Shown here piece by piece: positions 29,823 to 40,225 of a stretch of DNA of 64,000 nt. Position 1 is the first letter of the stretch. Every line of letters begins with the position of its first letter. A model generated the notes under the pieces. It was not told the origin of the DNA, ran no database searches, and saw nothing but the letters and a program-made list of their open reading frames with translations. This stretch comes from Palaemon carinicauda. Taxonomy: Eukaryota > Arthropoda > Malacostraca > Decapoda > Palaemonidae. The DNA lies in contig NC_090739.1 in the NCBI RefSeq assembly GCF_036898095.1, positions 68,406,351-68,470,350 of the forward strand, written 5' to 3'. A program made the translations under genes and the position numbers.

Positions 29823-30146
29823 AGCAGAGCGTGTTGCATGGCGTTTAACATTTCTCAGAAATTCCATGACCAGTGCTAGAGTGCTTCATGCATGCTTGCA
29901 TGGGGTTTTAATATCAACATAATATTTACCTTACATTCATAACTCATGATTCATTTTTGTTTTGAAGATATTTTTGCCATATTTTGCGATATTGTTAAAA
30001 ATATATTGCAAGGAATACATATATATTTTTATATAAGTAAGACAAATAACCTCCATTATCATAATGTTTGTGTAGGCATACATGTATATGATTACAAATG
30101 CAAGTTATGAAAGTAATGAGGTGTTACTATTGTCATTTGTTATTTC

Positions 30147-31201
30147 TCAAGTTGAGGAGAAAGTGGCAGATGCATGCGTTGAGGTGGCTGACTCATAGCA
30201 TGAGGTTGCTGCCTCAAGAGTTGCGCTTGCTGTAAGGGTTGCGGATGCGCAGTAGCAGGTTCCTGAGGAACGAGTTAAGGTTCCTGAGGTGTGAGCTGTG
30301 AGCGATGAGGTAGTGGCTGCGCAGAACACAGTAATTGTCTTGCGAGTTGAGGCTCCTGAGGCGCAAGGCTAAGGTGTTGTGGTTGCCTTGAGGAGGGTTG
30401 AGCTCGCTGCAGCGAGAGCTGAGGAGACTGACTCATGGATGGGAGAGGTTGTTGTACCTCAAGAGAGTGTTGCCTCACTGGTGGAACTGCAAGTGGAAGC
30501 GGAGGAAGTATGGAATAATCTTCCTGTTCCCATTGCTGAGGTTGCCTTAAGGAAGGCGGAGGGAGCTGCACACCACTGGAAACAGTAAACTCAGAACGTG
30601 CTAAGGTATTCTGAGGAGCCTCAACATCGTACGCCTGGCAGGCAGTACTGCGGTCAGGCGGAGCGATCGCAGGAGGAGGTGTAACCTTCTCAGCCTGAAA
30701 CTCACGCATTAAGACCCCAAGCTGCGACTGCATGGACTGCAGCAAAGTCGTCTTGGGATCAACAGACGATAAGGTCTGTTGTGGCATCGCCTTACCTCTC
30801 TTAGTAGGTGTGCAGTCACCTGAGACTGAGGAGAGTCAGAGCTAACCCAATGACTGCATCCGGGTTGTTGAACTCTAACTTCGTACGTCTGGCATAGGTC
30901 TGGACTTTACGTTTAAGAGGTCTTGAGACCTGAGACCAGCGTTTTCTCCCCGAAATTTCTTCTGCAGACGAGCAAAATAAGGGCTCAATCGTCTGCGGGT
31001 GGGAGTGACGGTCTCTTAAGACACGCCCGCAACCACCGAGGATACTTCTGTGCGCCAATCAAGGCCTGCCGAACCCTTTTGCCCTTCGACATTGCTTCTC
31101 CCCTGGGCTTGGGAGCTTGCAAGAGGTCCCGAACTGGGAGGACGACTGGCACGCACAGAAGTACCCTCACGCACAACACTGACACACTTTGCGCTAATCA
31201 C
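30147..31201 (-). pseudogene. DIRS gag-like protein, decayed (copy G)
   Basis: Frames 30816-31201 carry the segment GSSVRASRPPSSGPLASS-like (SVREGTSVRASRPPS) and SRPLKRKVQTYARR, as in copies A and C. Frame 30275-30787 is a Gln/Pro-rich region (LEVQQPLPSMSQSPQLSL, QPSSRQPQHLSLAPQEPQ). The N-terminal Cys/His box is not contiguous, as in copy C. Several frameshifts. Confidence 0.6.
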
Positions 31202-31249
31202 TTATCACTTTTGATTTTCTGTTTGCACTTATTTCACTGAACTCGAAAC

Positions 31250-31552
31250 TTTAAGTGGTTTGTACCTGAAACACGCAATTCTATCCTTTCTCAAAAGTTA
31301 GTAATTGCGAAAACAGAATTACAATGTAACAGAAAAATCTAATGAAAGATAAATAATTCAGTGGCTGGAAAGAGACTAAACACTAGATCAAATAAACTAC
31401 GTTTAAAATCTCTCACCGCATAAAGCTTGAGAACAAGAAAAACTCTAGAAACGTTTACCTTCTTCCCCTCAAGAGACTAGGGAGAAGAGAAAAAAAACGA
31501 TAACAACGTTACTCGCTTGAACGAAACGTTTATCCTCCTCTTTCTCCCTCCG

Positions 31553-31583
<31 letters not shown>

Positions 31584-32330
31584 TGACTTAGAACCTGAGA
31601 GAAGAGCCCAATCATATATATCGTTAAAACATATTATTGTTAAAGGAAAATATTTCCCAAAATGAAGAGTTCCTTTGTAGAATTAAAACCATTAAGTTAA
31701 GAAAGAATGAACAAAACGCTAGACACGGTTACTCTTACTGCAACGTGACACCGTGAAAATTCTCTCTCTATCGTAACGATAGAGCGCAAGTTGAACGTTC
31801 TGAAACGTCAACAACTGCAGAGACAAAACAAAACGTTAGTTCAACTTTGAAAACAGTACGAGACTATCAAAGAAATTCTTTCAAAAACATTAAAATAGCA
31901 TAATATGTTAACAGGTAAAACCGAAATGACGGGCTCAATGTTAATTAACTTCGGTACAAGAAAAGACCGCCTACCATAAGGAAAGGTCGAATATATAAAA
32001 ATTAATTTTAATAATTTTATAATAAAAGGAAGTTAATCGAAGAGGCCTATAAAAGGCGGAGAGATATAAAATAAATCTATAACTTTTGTTAAGCAAAATT
32101 AAGAAAGAGAGTCTATACTCTCTAAGACACCAACACTTCCGTCTAAGGGAAGGGTCGGCCATTTAAAGGTGAAAGAGAGTTCATACTCTCTTCGTCACCA
32201 TAATTAAATTAATTCCAAAAGCTAACTAAGCTAATATAGAAGTTTCTAGTATAGCGAATAGCTGCAAATTTTAGAGAAATACTTCACCAAACCGTGAACA
32301 ATACTCCAAAATCATAAGCGTATCCAAGAA
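31250..32330 (-). other. Leader / intervening region of DIRS copy G
   Basis: AT-rich, with a (CT)n run at 31559-31582 and the block atcgtaacgatagagcgcaa near 31768-31787 that is shared with copy C near 12370-12390. A candidate gag ATG (atggccgacccttccc on the minus strand) is at about 32162. Confidence 0.5.
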
Positions 32331-32351
32331 CGTCTTGCCGGAAGCACGACA

Positions 32352-32510
32352 GAGGAAAAAGTGAGGTGGCGTCAACAACAAGTACTGTAGTACCTGGCCA
32401 CAGGTGGCGCTTGTGAGTACACCCCCTTCTAGTATAGTGATAGCTGGCGTATCCCTCCCGTAGAATTCTGTCGGGCAACGGAGTTGACAGCTACATGATT
32501 ATCGGGTAAG
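32352..32510 (-). repeat. Right inverted terminal repeat of DIRS copy G
   Basis: Inverse match of 25916-26075; forms the 5' end of the element. Confidence 0.85.
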
Positions 32511-32525
32511 TTTAATATTGAAAAT

Positions 32526-32829
32526 TGTATTTTTCCTAACTACTGTATACAAACCTTAGCTATTTAATAGGGGTATTACTTTCGGTGTAGCTGAAATGAC
32601 GAGCCATTAAAATTTAACGAGGGTTTACTACCCACACGTTAGCGGGGGTAGGGGAGGGTAGCTTGCTACCCCCCCCTACCCACCCCCCTCCTTCACACAC
32701 ACCTGTGCTTGAACTCACTTTGCTTGGGGGTAGGACTTCAAGGGGGATAGGGCTGGCGGGCAAGTTTGGTTAAATAGCTAAGGTTTGTATAGTTAGGAAA
32801 AATACAAATTATCTACGAATTTGTCATTT
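32526..32829 (+). repeat. Left terminal repeat arm of DIRS copy H and its mirror
   Basis: 32526-32560 (tgtatttttcctaac, tatacaaaccttagct) is repeated in inverse at 32775-32811. The inner part, 32545-32722, pairs with 40048-40200 at the right end. Together with 25858-25879 this is the whole left arm. The GTT at 32830-32832 opens the second half of the internal complementary region. Confidence 0.75.
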
Positions 32830-32832
32830 GTT

Positions 32833-33359
32833 CCGTAACTGGAATACAAACCACGCTATTTAATAGGGGTGACTCACCCATTAGGAAGGGTGGACGTCCC
32901 AGCCAGTTCTGGCTTTTTGGCTTTGCCCGGGGGCTTGTTATTTGAGTGTGTAAGCACCCAAGAAATAAGGAGCCCCTGCACCTTGCTAGAACCTTGCTAC
33001 ACAAGGACTGCGGCCTACGCAAGTTGTGTGTGAAGGTATGAAGAAGTGTGACTCGTACTAGGAAGTTGTTCTGAAGTTCTTTAGATGGAAACTTGTAGAC
33101 TAGGACTTTCCCAATACCACCTTGTCAGGGTATGGGGACGTAACAGTATTAACTTAATACTAAGAACACAAGGGAGCATGGTTTATCTGCAGTGGTTTGA
33201 GGTCAGCTATGTAGAGAACCCAGGATGCTGCTTTCCCCAAGAGAGGGGATGATGAAGAAAAGAATAAGGGCCAGTCAAACCTTTTCATTCATGCAGACTA
33301 AAAACTGGGTAACAATGCCCTCAACCTTCTGCTACTTGTCCAATAAGGAGCTTGAGGTT
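32833..33359 (-). other. 3' untranslated region of DIRS copy H
   Basis: Non-coding sequence between the internal complementary region and the recombinase stop. No separate gene seen. Confidence 0.55.
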
Positions 33360-36190
33360 TTAAACCAGTTGTTGTGCAGCCACCACAGGGCCGATAGAGA
33401 ACGTATCGAGCCTCCTGTAGGTCACGTCTTGCAGGTAGTGGGCTGTGAACGTTGTTTGACACTTCCACACCCCCTCTTGAAGAACCTGCTTCACAGAGAA
33501 ATTTCTTTTGAAGGCCAGGGACGTAGCTATGCCCCTGACATCATGTGCTCTAGGGCGACGTGACGGAGGAGGATCTGGATTCAAGGCCAGATCAATGACC
33601 CTACGAAGCCATGCACAGATGGTGTTCTTGGTGACCCTCCTCTTAGTCCTTCCTGTGCTGACGAATAGTGCTGGCACATGAGGACGGACTGCAGCTGGGT
33701 CATCTGTTAGAGAACGGAGACTAGAAATCCGGAAGGAGTCGAATCGAGGATCCGCTACTCCAGGATTCTGAGTCTTAGCAATAAAACCAGGGACGAAGCT
33801 GAACGTTACCTTCCCCATCCCCTTGAATGGGCGATGTCATACGAGTGACCATGAAGTTCACCGACTCGCTTGGCCGAAGCCAAAGCTAGCAGGAACACCG
33901 TCTTCCAGGTTAGGTGGCGATCTGATGCCTGGCGTAATGGTTCATAGGGAGGTCTCTTAAGAGACCTGAGAATTCGAACCACGTTCCATGGGGGAGGTCT
34001 CACTTCCGACTAAGGGCAGGTAAGTTCATAACTACATATGAGTAAAGAAAGTTCTAGCGATGAAGAAATGTCCATTCCTTTCAGCCTGAAAGCTAGACTT
34101 AAGGCTGAGCAATAGCCTTTCAATGCCGAGACTGAAAGGCGCATTTCTTCCCGCAAATACAGGAGGAACTCCGCTATTGTTGGAATAGTGGCATCCTGTG
34201 GAGAGATACCCCTTCCACGACACCAACCCCAGAAAACTTTCCACTTTGCCTGGTAGACTGCTGCAGATGACTTTCGCAGGTGTCCAGACATCCTGACAGC
34301 AACTTGCTGCAAAAATCCTCTCTCAGAGAGGAGATGCTGGATAGTCTCCAGGCGTGAAGTCGTAGTGAAACTACGGTTTTGTGGAAGATGTTGCCTGAGA
34401 AGATTGTGTCGTGGAGGGAGTTCTCTTGGTAGCTCCATTAGGAGTTGCAGAAGGTCCGGGAACCATTCCGCGTGATGCCATAGCGGAGCTATGAGTGTCA
34501 TTGAAAGATTGACCGATGTTCTGGTCTTGGTGAGCACCCTCCTCATCAGACAGAACGGGGGAAAGGCGCAAACGTCGATGTTGTCCCACCGTTATTGGAA
34601 AGCATCTTGCCAGAGAGCCTTGGGGTCTGGGACTGGGGAGCAGTACAGCGGGAGCCTGAAGTTCAGGGCCGTTGCGAAAAGGTCCACAGTCGGAGAACCC
34701 CACAAAGTCAGGACTTTGTTGGCTACTAGATGATCCAAAGACCACACGGTACTCACTATCTGAGACGCTCTGCTCAGATTGTCGGTGAGCACATTCCTTT
34801 TGCCTGGAATGAAGCGTGCCGATAGTGGTATCGAGTGGATTTCGGCCCATCTCAGTATCTCTACTGCTAGATGGGATAGCTGCTGCAACAGGGTACCTCC
34901 TTGTTTGTTGATGTAGGCCACTACTGTGGTGTTGTCGCTCATCACCACCATAGAGTGACCCGCCAGGTATTGTGGGAACTGTTGAAGGGCCAGAAAGACA
35001 GCCTTCATCTCTAGGAGATTTATATGGAGATACTTTTCTGACTCAGACCACAGGCCTGAGGTCGTGTGGTGCAGTACGTGGGCCCCCCACCCTTTCTTTG
35101 AAGCGTCCGAAAACAGCATCAAATCCGGGGGGAGGACGAGAAGATCCACTCCTTTTCGTAGGTTCTCGTCTGTCACCCACCACTGGAGGTCCGTCAGTTC
35201 CGCAGGTCCCATAGGGATCAGGATGTCCGGGGAATCGTAACCTTGATTCCACCGGGACTTGAGTCGCCACCGGAGGGATCTCATCCTGAGGCGACCGTTG
35301 GGAACTAGACAAGCCAACGATGAAAGGTGACCGAGGGGACGTAACCACGATTGGTGTGGAAGTTCTTCTCGTCTGAGAAAAGGACTTGCGACCTTCCTCA
35401 GCCTTGCTATCCTATCATCTGATGGGAAGGCTTTGTGGAGATTGGTGTCTATAATCACGCCTAGATATACCAGTCTTTGAGTGGGAAGCAGTGAGGACTT
35501 CTCGAGATTTACCAAGATCCCCAGATCCTGGCAAAGTCTCAGAAGTTTGTCCCGGTGTTGAAGAAGGGATGACACCGAGTCTGCTAGGATTAACCAGTCG
35601 TCCAGATAACGGAGGAGATGGATGCCAATCCTGTGTGCCCATGAAGATATTAGGGTGAACACTCTGGTGAAAATCTTAGGTGCTGTGGAAAGACCGAAGC
35701 ACAGCACCTTGAACTGGTACTTTTTGTTGTCTAGGCTGAATCTTAAGTACTTTCTTGAAGACGGATGGACTGGGATCTGGAGGTACGCGTCCTTTAGATC
35801 CAGTGTACACAAGAAGTCTTGCGGTCTCACTGCTAGTCTGACCGTGTCTGTCGTCTCCATGCTGAACGGAGTTTGTTTGACAAACTTGTTCAGAGTTGAG
35901 AGGTCGATGACTGGTCTCTAGCCTCCAGACGCCTTCTTTACAAGAAAGAGTCAACTGAAGAAGCCTGGAGACTCGTCGAGGACCTCTTGGAGAGCGCCCT
36001 TCTTCAACTGGGTCTGGACTTCTGCCCGAAGGGCTTGCCCCCTTGCCGATCCCATGGCAAAGGAGCTCAATGACACTGGATTCGTCGTCAGGGGAGGTAG
36101 AAATGTTGTGAATGGGATGCGATATCCCTGACTGATTACGGAAATTGTCCAGGAATCGGCCCCAAGTTGCTACCACCTGTCTGAGCAACT
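33360..36190 (-). pseudogene. Fused RT-RNase H-tyrosine recombinase (copy H)
   Basis: One reading frame of about 940 codons. RT start SQGYRIPF, LFLVKKASGG, TLDLKDAYLQIPVH (motif A), VLCFGLSTAPKIF and YLDD. RNase H: LMLFSDASKKGWG, LEMKAVFLAL, MSDNTTVVAYINKQGG, LTDNLSR. Then VDLFATALNF, AFPPF, LIAPLWHHAEWF. Without leaving the frame it continues into the recombinase (SSAAVYQAKWKVFWGWC, ASAKRVGELHG). Damage: TGA and TAG in the RT N-terminus (about 35930-35960), TAA at 34592-34594 (CAA in copy E), TAG at 34010-34012, and a one-base loss near 33815. The last piece (33360-33818) holds RAHDVRGIATS and AHYLQDV, so all catalytic recombinase residues exist. The single-frame layout differs from group 1. 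Confidence 0.85.
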
Positions 36191-36229
36191 TTGTAGGCAT
36201 CCCCCCACTGGTGGACATGCAGGGGGACT

Positions 36230-39200
36230 GCCAATCCTAGCGTTTGCAGCCTCGGCTGCTCCCTCTAGGATTCTTACCTCCCCTGGAGGACTTTTTGCCT
36301 GTCGTTGGTTTAGCAGTCTTGGTTGGACAGGACTGCTGGGGTGTTGGAGGCTTTTAGAGCTTAGATGTCAAAGCCCTATGAAGGAGGGAGTCTTGGTGAG
36401 ACTTCCTCCACCTCTCAGCGGCCTGTTCCACATCCTTAGGCTCAAACAAGATGGATCCTTCTAAGGAAGAATGTCTGAGCCTACTGATCTCGGTGCTAGG
36501 GACTTTCTGATGGAATCTCTCAGCCACCGCATCCCGACGTTTCAGGATGGTGTTTGCCCACAAGTTCGAGACTTGGTGGGCCAGAAACTCGATCGTGCAA
36601 GTGCCAGAGAGAAGGAACGTCTCCATAGTTTTCCTGGTACGTTCTTTGGAGAAATCCTTAGAGCGTATCAGGATACCTAAGGTCCCTAACCAGATGTCAA
36701 GCCACGAAGTGGCTTGCATAGCACACTTCGCAACCTTCTCCTGGTTAAGGATCTCGGTTGCCGAGAACGAGACCTGCCGGTTGGAGTTTCTCAAGAGGGA
36801 CTCCCCTGGTAAGCTCTTCCAACGAGTGGTGGAGAGGAAGAGCTAAACAAGTCTCCTCCAAGATCTCAAAGTACCTCCTCTGCTGTACGCGAGGAGGTGG
36901 AAGGAGCTTGTTGGCGGCACTGGAACGGTTGGAGGAGGACATCTCAGAGAGCTGTACAGCGATTTTGTCTCTAGTACTCTTAACCTCCTGAGACCAGAGC
37001 AGAGCTGCACTGGTCTTAGAGGGTTTCTGAGTACCGAATACACAGTCCAAGACCGTGTCCTTGCCCTCTCGAGGAGGGATCTCTGGGTCGGAAAACCCAT
37101 TGAGAGCCCTCATTAGAGTCAGAACTTGCCAAAATGCTTGTTCTGACTCTTGGTGTTCTCCTCCTGATGTCGGACTTGCAGCGAAGTCTCCTGTCCACAA
37201 AGGCTCTTCTTGGGGAGAATCGCAGACATTCTCAGAGTGGCTAGTTGGCTCCGTCCTTGGTTTTGTAGAGGACTTTGGTAAAGTCTTTCCTTAGATTCCT
37301 TCCTGGGAAGGATGTAAGACTCTAACATCGAAGATGGTAAGTTCCTTCCAGCCCCCACTTGAGAAGACCTCTCAGCGTGAGCAGAGGTTTCCCTCATTGG
37401 TGCGATGGGGGAAAGTCTCACCTCACATGATTCCCCTGAGGAAGGGAAGTCCTCGTCTGACAGGGAAGGAGAGAAAGTCTGGGGGAGTGAAGGAACCTGC
37501 CTCGAAGGCTTGCGTGGAGTCAACTTAGCCCTTGGAGAAGTTACCGTGTCCGGAACTCCTCTTTTTCTCTTCAGAGGGATAGAGACAGCCAAGGATCTGT
37601 GACCTAATTCAGAGAAAACAGGCTTGAACGCCTGTGTAACTGCTCCGATTAGTGCACCGAACCAAGGCTGTTGGCTGACAGACGCGCTGTCAAACATCCC
37701 CCTTGAAGGGACAGGGATAAAAGGATCCCTGGGAGGAGTTCCCATAGGTGGGTTCGCCTGGAAATTAGGGATCCTGGACCCCTCTGGATGTTTCCCTTCC
37801 GCCACAATAAGCGCTGTTATGCGTTTGCGGGGAGGGGAATGAGGCGATGGCGACCTTGCCGTGCGTTGTTCAACAGTCTCGCACGCGAGAGGATATTGAC
37901 GCTCGCGCAGGGGCGCGTAATGGTGCTCGCGCGATGGAGAATACCAGGAATCGCGTGCGGGAGACTTCTGGCACGAGCGGACTGATGGCGCACAGGAGTG
38001 CGAGCGGACTGATGGCGCACAGGAGCGCGCGCGGACTGATGGCGCACAGGAGCGCGTGCGGGAGACTGTGGCCGCACAGGCGAGCACGTGGGAGACTGTT
38101 GGCGCGCGCGTGGGCGCGCAGGATCAGGGAGATGAATGCGCGGGCGAGAGTTCGTGCGCCCCTGAAGAAGCCGTAGGGCGAGCGCGCGCAGGAGAGATAC
38201 CCCTGGCGCGCGGGCATGCAGTTGAAGCCTGTGCTGCTCGTGGGAGCGCGTCAGAATGGTGGCGCGCAACTGCAGGAGAGAATGGGCAAGGGCGTGTGGG
38301 GCGTGCGCGTATCCTCATGGATGCGTGCAGGTGAATGCGTGTCGGCGCGATGGTGAGCGCTGGCGCGCTGGAGGAATATGGCGCGTAGGCGAGTGCTGAC
38401 GCGCGGGAGAAGTCACTTTAGACTTCCCAACAGCACCCAGATCAGAAGATCGTGGGCGCACAGGAGAGATGACAGCTGGGCGTGGGCGAGCGCTGGCGCG
38501 CAGGAGATCGCTGGCATATAGGAGAGCGCTGGCGCGCAGGAGAGTACTGGCGCGCAGGAGAGTACTGGCGCGCAGGAGAGCGCTGGTGCGTTGGAGAGTG
38601 CTGGCGCCCAGTAGGTTGCTGGCGCGCAGGAGGTTGATGGCGCACAGAAGAGCGCTAACGCGCAGGTGAGGGTTGGCACGTAGCTGGGCGTGGGCGCGCT
38701 TGCTCAGGCAAAACCTGGCGTGCAGGAGAACGTGGGCGCGTAGGCTCAGAATTACGTACATAGCGCGTGAGGGAAGTATGCGCGCGTTGGCGCATACGCC
38801 CTTGATGCTCTGAATTAGGGTTAGATGACGAGGCCTAACGAGCGTGGAGGTCAGGTTTCGTTGGCGCATAGCGCGCATCAGCATCCAGCAATGGTGACGG
38901 TAGGTCGGCAGGTCTGACGGGTGGAAGGTCGACGTGTCCTTTGAAAGGACGACCTTCCACCGAAGGGGATCGCGAACCATTCGCAGAGAGGTCCAGGACC
39001 AAAGTAGGAACAGTCGGTGATCGATGACGAGGCTCCTCTACAGGGGACTGCAATGAAGATGTAGAACCAAAGAGGCGCCTCCTCGCCGCAGGTGAAGGAA
39101 GGCCTCTCTGGCGAAGAGGAAGGCAAGCCTTGTGACGAATACGCCCCCTGGGGGCCGTGGGATCAGCAAGCTGACCTTCTGCAGTCCTACGAAGAGGAGT

Positions 39201-40024
39201 CTCTGTAAGTGAACTCCCCCGAGGGTGAGAAACACTCGCAGGAGAGATTGTTGGACTTAGTTTCTCCCTCGTTGGTTGAACAGGAGCGGGAGAAACTAAG
39301 CCGTCAGCTACTGTAGGGTTTGAAGAGGCAGAGGTGATGAGTGATACCGCATTGGATACCTCTGACACCACAACGTCGACAATCAACAGAGGATCAACCT
39401 TTGCCGGAGACGGCGATTGCTTGACAGCGGCACCCAACCGGATGTAGTCAAGTAAGACTTCCTTGGAGGGCGAACCCTCGAGCCCCAAGGAAGACCAAAG
39501 CTGAAAAAGAGGGATTAGTGATAAATCCTCCCCTGGGGGGGGAGGTGGAGGTGCTTCCCTAGGGGAAGCAACGCCATCTCTCGAACCCCGAGTTTGGAAA
39601 ACAGTACAACGGTCTACGCTACCACTCGACGGTCTCTCAAAAGAGACCGACCGAGTGGGAGTTTCGGAGGACGTTTGAGCAACGGAAGAAGAGGCCTTGG
39701 GGTTTTCTCCTTTCAGAGAAACCTTCGAAGGAGAAATATCCCGTCTGGACTACTTCTTCCGTCGCCACAAAAACCTCTTCTTCTGGGAGGTAGACCACTC
39801 CCTGCACTCACTACACTTATTATCGCTATCACACCGTTGACCTCTACAGGAAGGGCAAAGGGCCTGTCTCGACCGCCGACATGAATGTTCCACAGGGGCG
39901 GTCGGGTAATACAGGGCAGGTGCGCATAATAACAGAGGCCAACTTCACACACAAAACTGTCAAAAAGAGAGAGCAAAAAAAGCATTAATGGCTGCCAATG
40001 AGCGGCGAGGATAACAGCGGACAC
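36230..40024 (-). pseudogene. DIRS group-2 gag-like protein (copy H)
   Basis: Large pieces (36354-36794, 37119-38087, 38442-38645, 38835-39488) fall in one frame and show the full order. N-terminal Cys/His box near 39780-39860, then GLEGSPSKEVLLDYIRLG with LLIVDVVVSE, a repeat zone (37970-38760) reading as RQRSPA and CAPSVRSHS units, KRKRGVPDTVTSPRAKLTP, a Ser-rich acidic stretch, and the conserved block SATEILNQEKVAK...ATSWLDIWLGTLG...RWRKSHQDSLLHRALTSK beside RT. Very basic and Ser/Pro/Arg-rich in the middle. Frame breaks near 38088-38440 and 36795-37118. Assigned as gag by position and by the shared Cys/His box. Confidence 0.7.
37970..38760 (-). repeat. 27-bp and 18-bp minisatellites in gag of copy H
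   Basis: Three 27-base units (ggactgatggcgcacaggag plus a variable end) at 37977-38057, and a run of 18-base units (gcgctggcgcgcaggaga) at about 38485-38660. Both periods are multiples of nine. GC-rich unlike the surroundings; all frames on both strands tend to stay open. Confidence 0.85.
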
Positions 40025-40047
40025 ATCTGACTACCATCCGAGCCAAG

Positions 40048-40225
40048 AGCAAAGTGAGTTCAAGCACAGGTGTGAGTGAGGGGGTTAGCAAGCTACCCTC
40101 CCCTACCCCCGCTAACTAGAGGTGTGGGTAGTAAACCCTCGTTAAATTTTAATGGCTCGTCATTTCAGCTACGCCGAAAATAATACCCCTGTTAAATAGC
40201 GTGGTTTGTATTCCAGTTACAGAAC
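40048..40225 (-). repeat. Right inverted terminal repeat of DIRS copy H
   Basis: Pairs with 32545-32722 (block caagcacaggtgtg and the C-rich stretch beside it) and, at its outer end, with 32830-32880. Confidence 0.8.

Larger units (their letters stand above)
25880..32525 (-). mobile_element. DIRS-like retrotransposon copy G (group 1), structurally complete
   Basis: 6646 bases. Inverted terminal repeats 25916-26075 and 32352-32510 match over about 160 bases. The internal complementary region is at 26120-26210. It was inserted in the left terminal repeat of copy H: 25871-25879 plus 32525-32534 restores gtagataatttgtattttt, which is found uninterrupted in inverse at 32800-32818. Genes on the minus strand are all decayed. 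Confidence 0.87.
25858..40225 (-). mobile_element. DIRS-like retrotransposon copy H (group 2), structurally complete, carrying copy G
   Basis: About 7.7 kb after removing copy G (25880-32525). The left end aaatgacaaattcgtagat is mirrored at 32808-32829. The right end (ggtttgtattccagttacagaac, 40203-40225) is mirrored at 32830-32860. The two mirrors abut, giving the DIRS internal complementary region. Longer inverted repeats pair 32545-32722 with 40048-40200. Genes on the minus strand: gag (36230-40024), then one RT-RNase H-recombinase frame (33360-36190). AAAT is shared by both flanks (25858-25861 and 40226-40229). Confidence 0.82.

Noticed and set aside
29421..29879. Long frames on both strands reading as CIQHALHTACSAYSML-type repeats
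   Set aside because: They are produced by the 16-bp minisatellite, which has no stop in any frame; no gene structure around them.
37817..38334. Arg/Ala-rich frames on the plus strand in gag of copy H
   Set aside because: GC-rich minisatellites keep all frames open; the real gag frame is on the minus strand.
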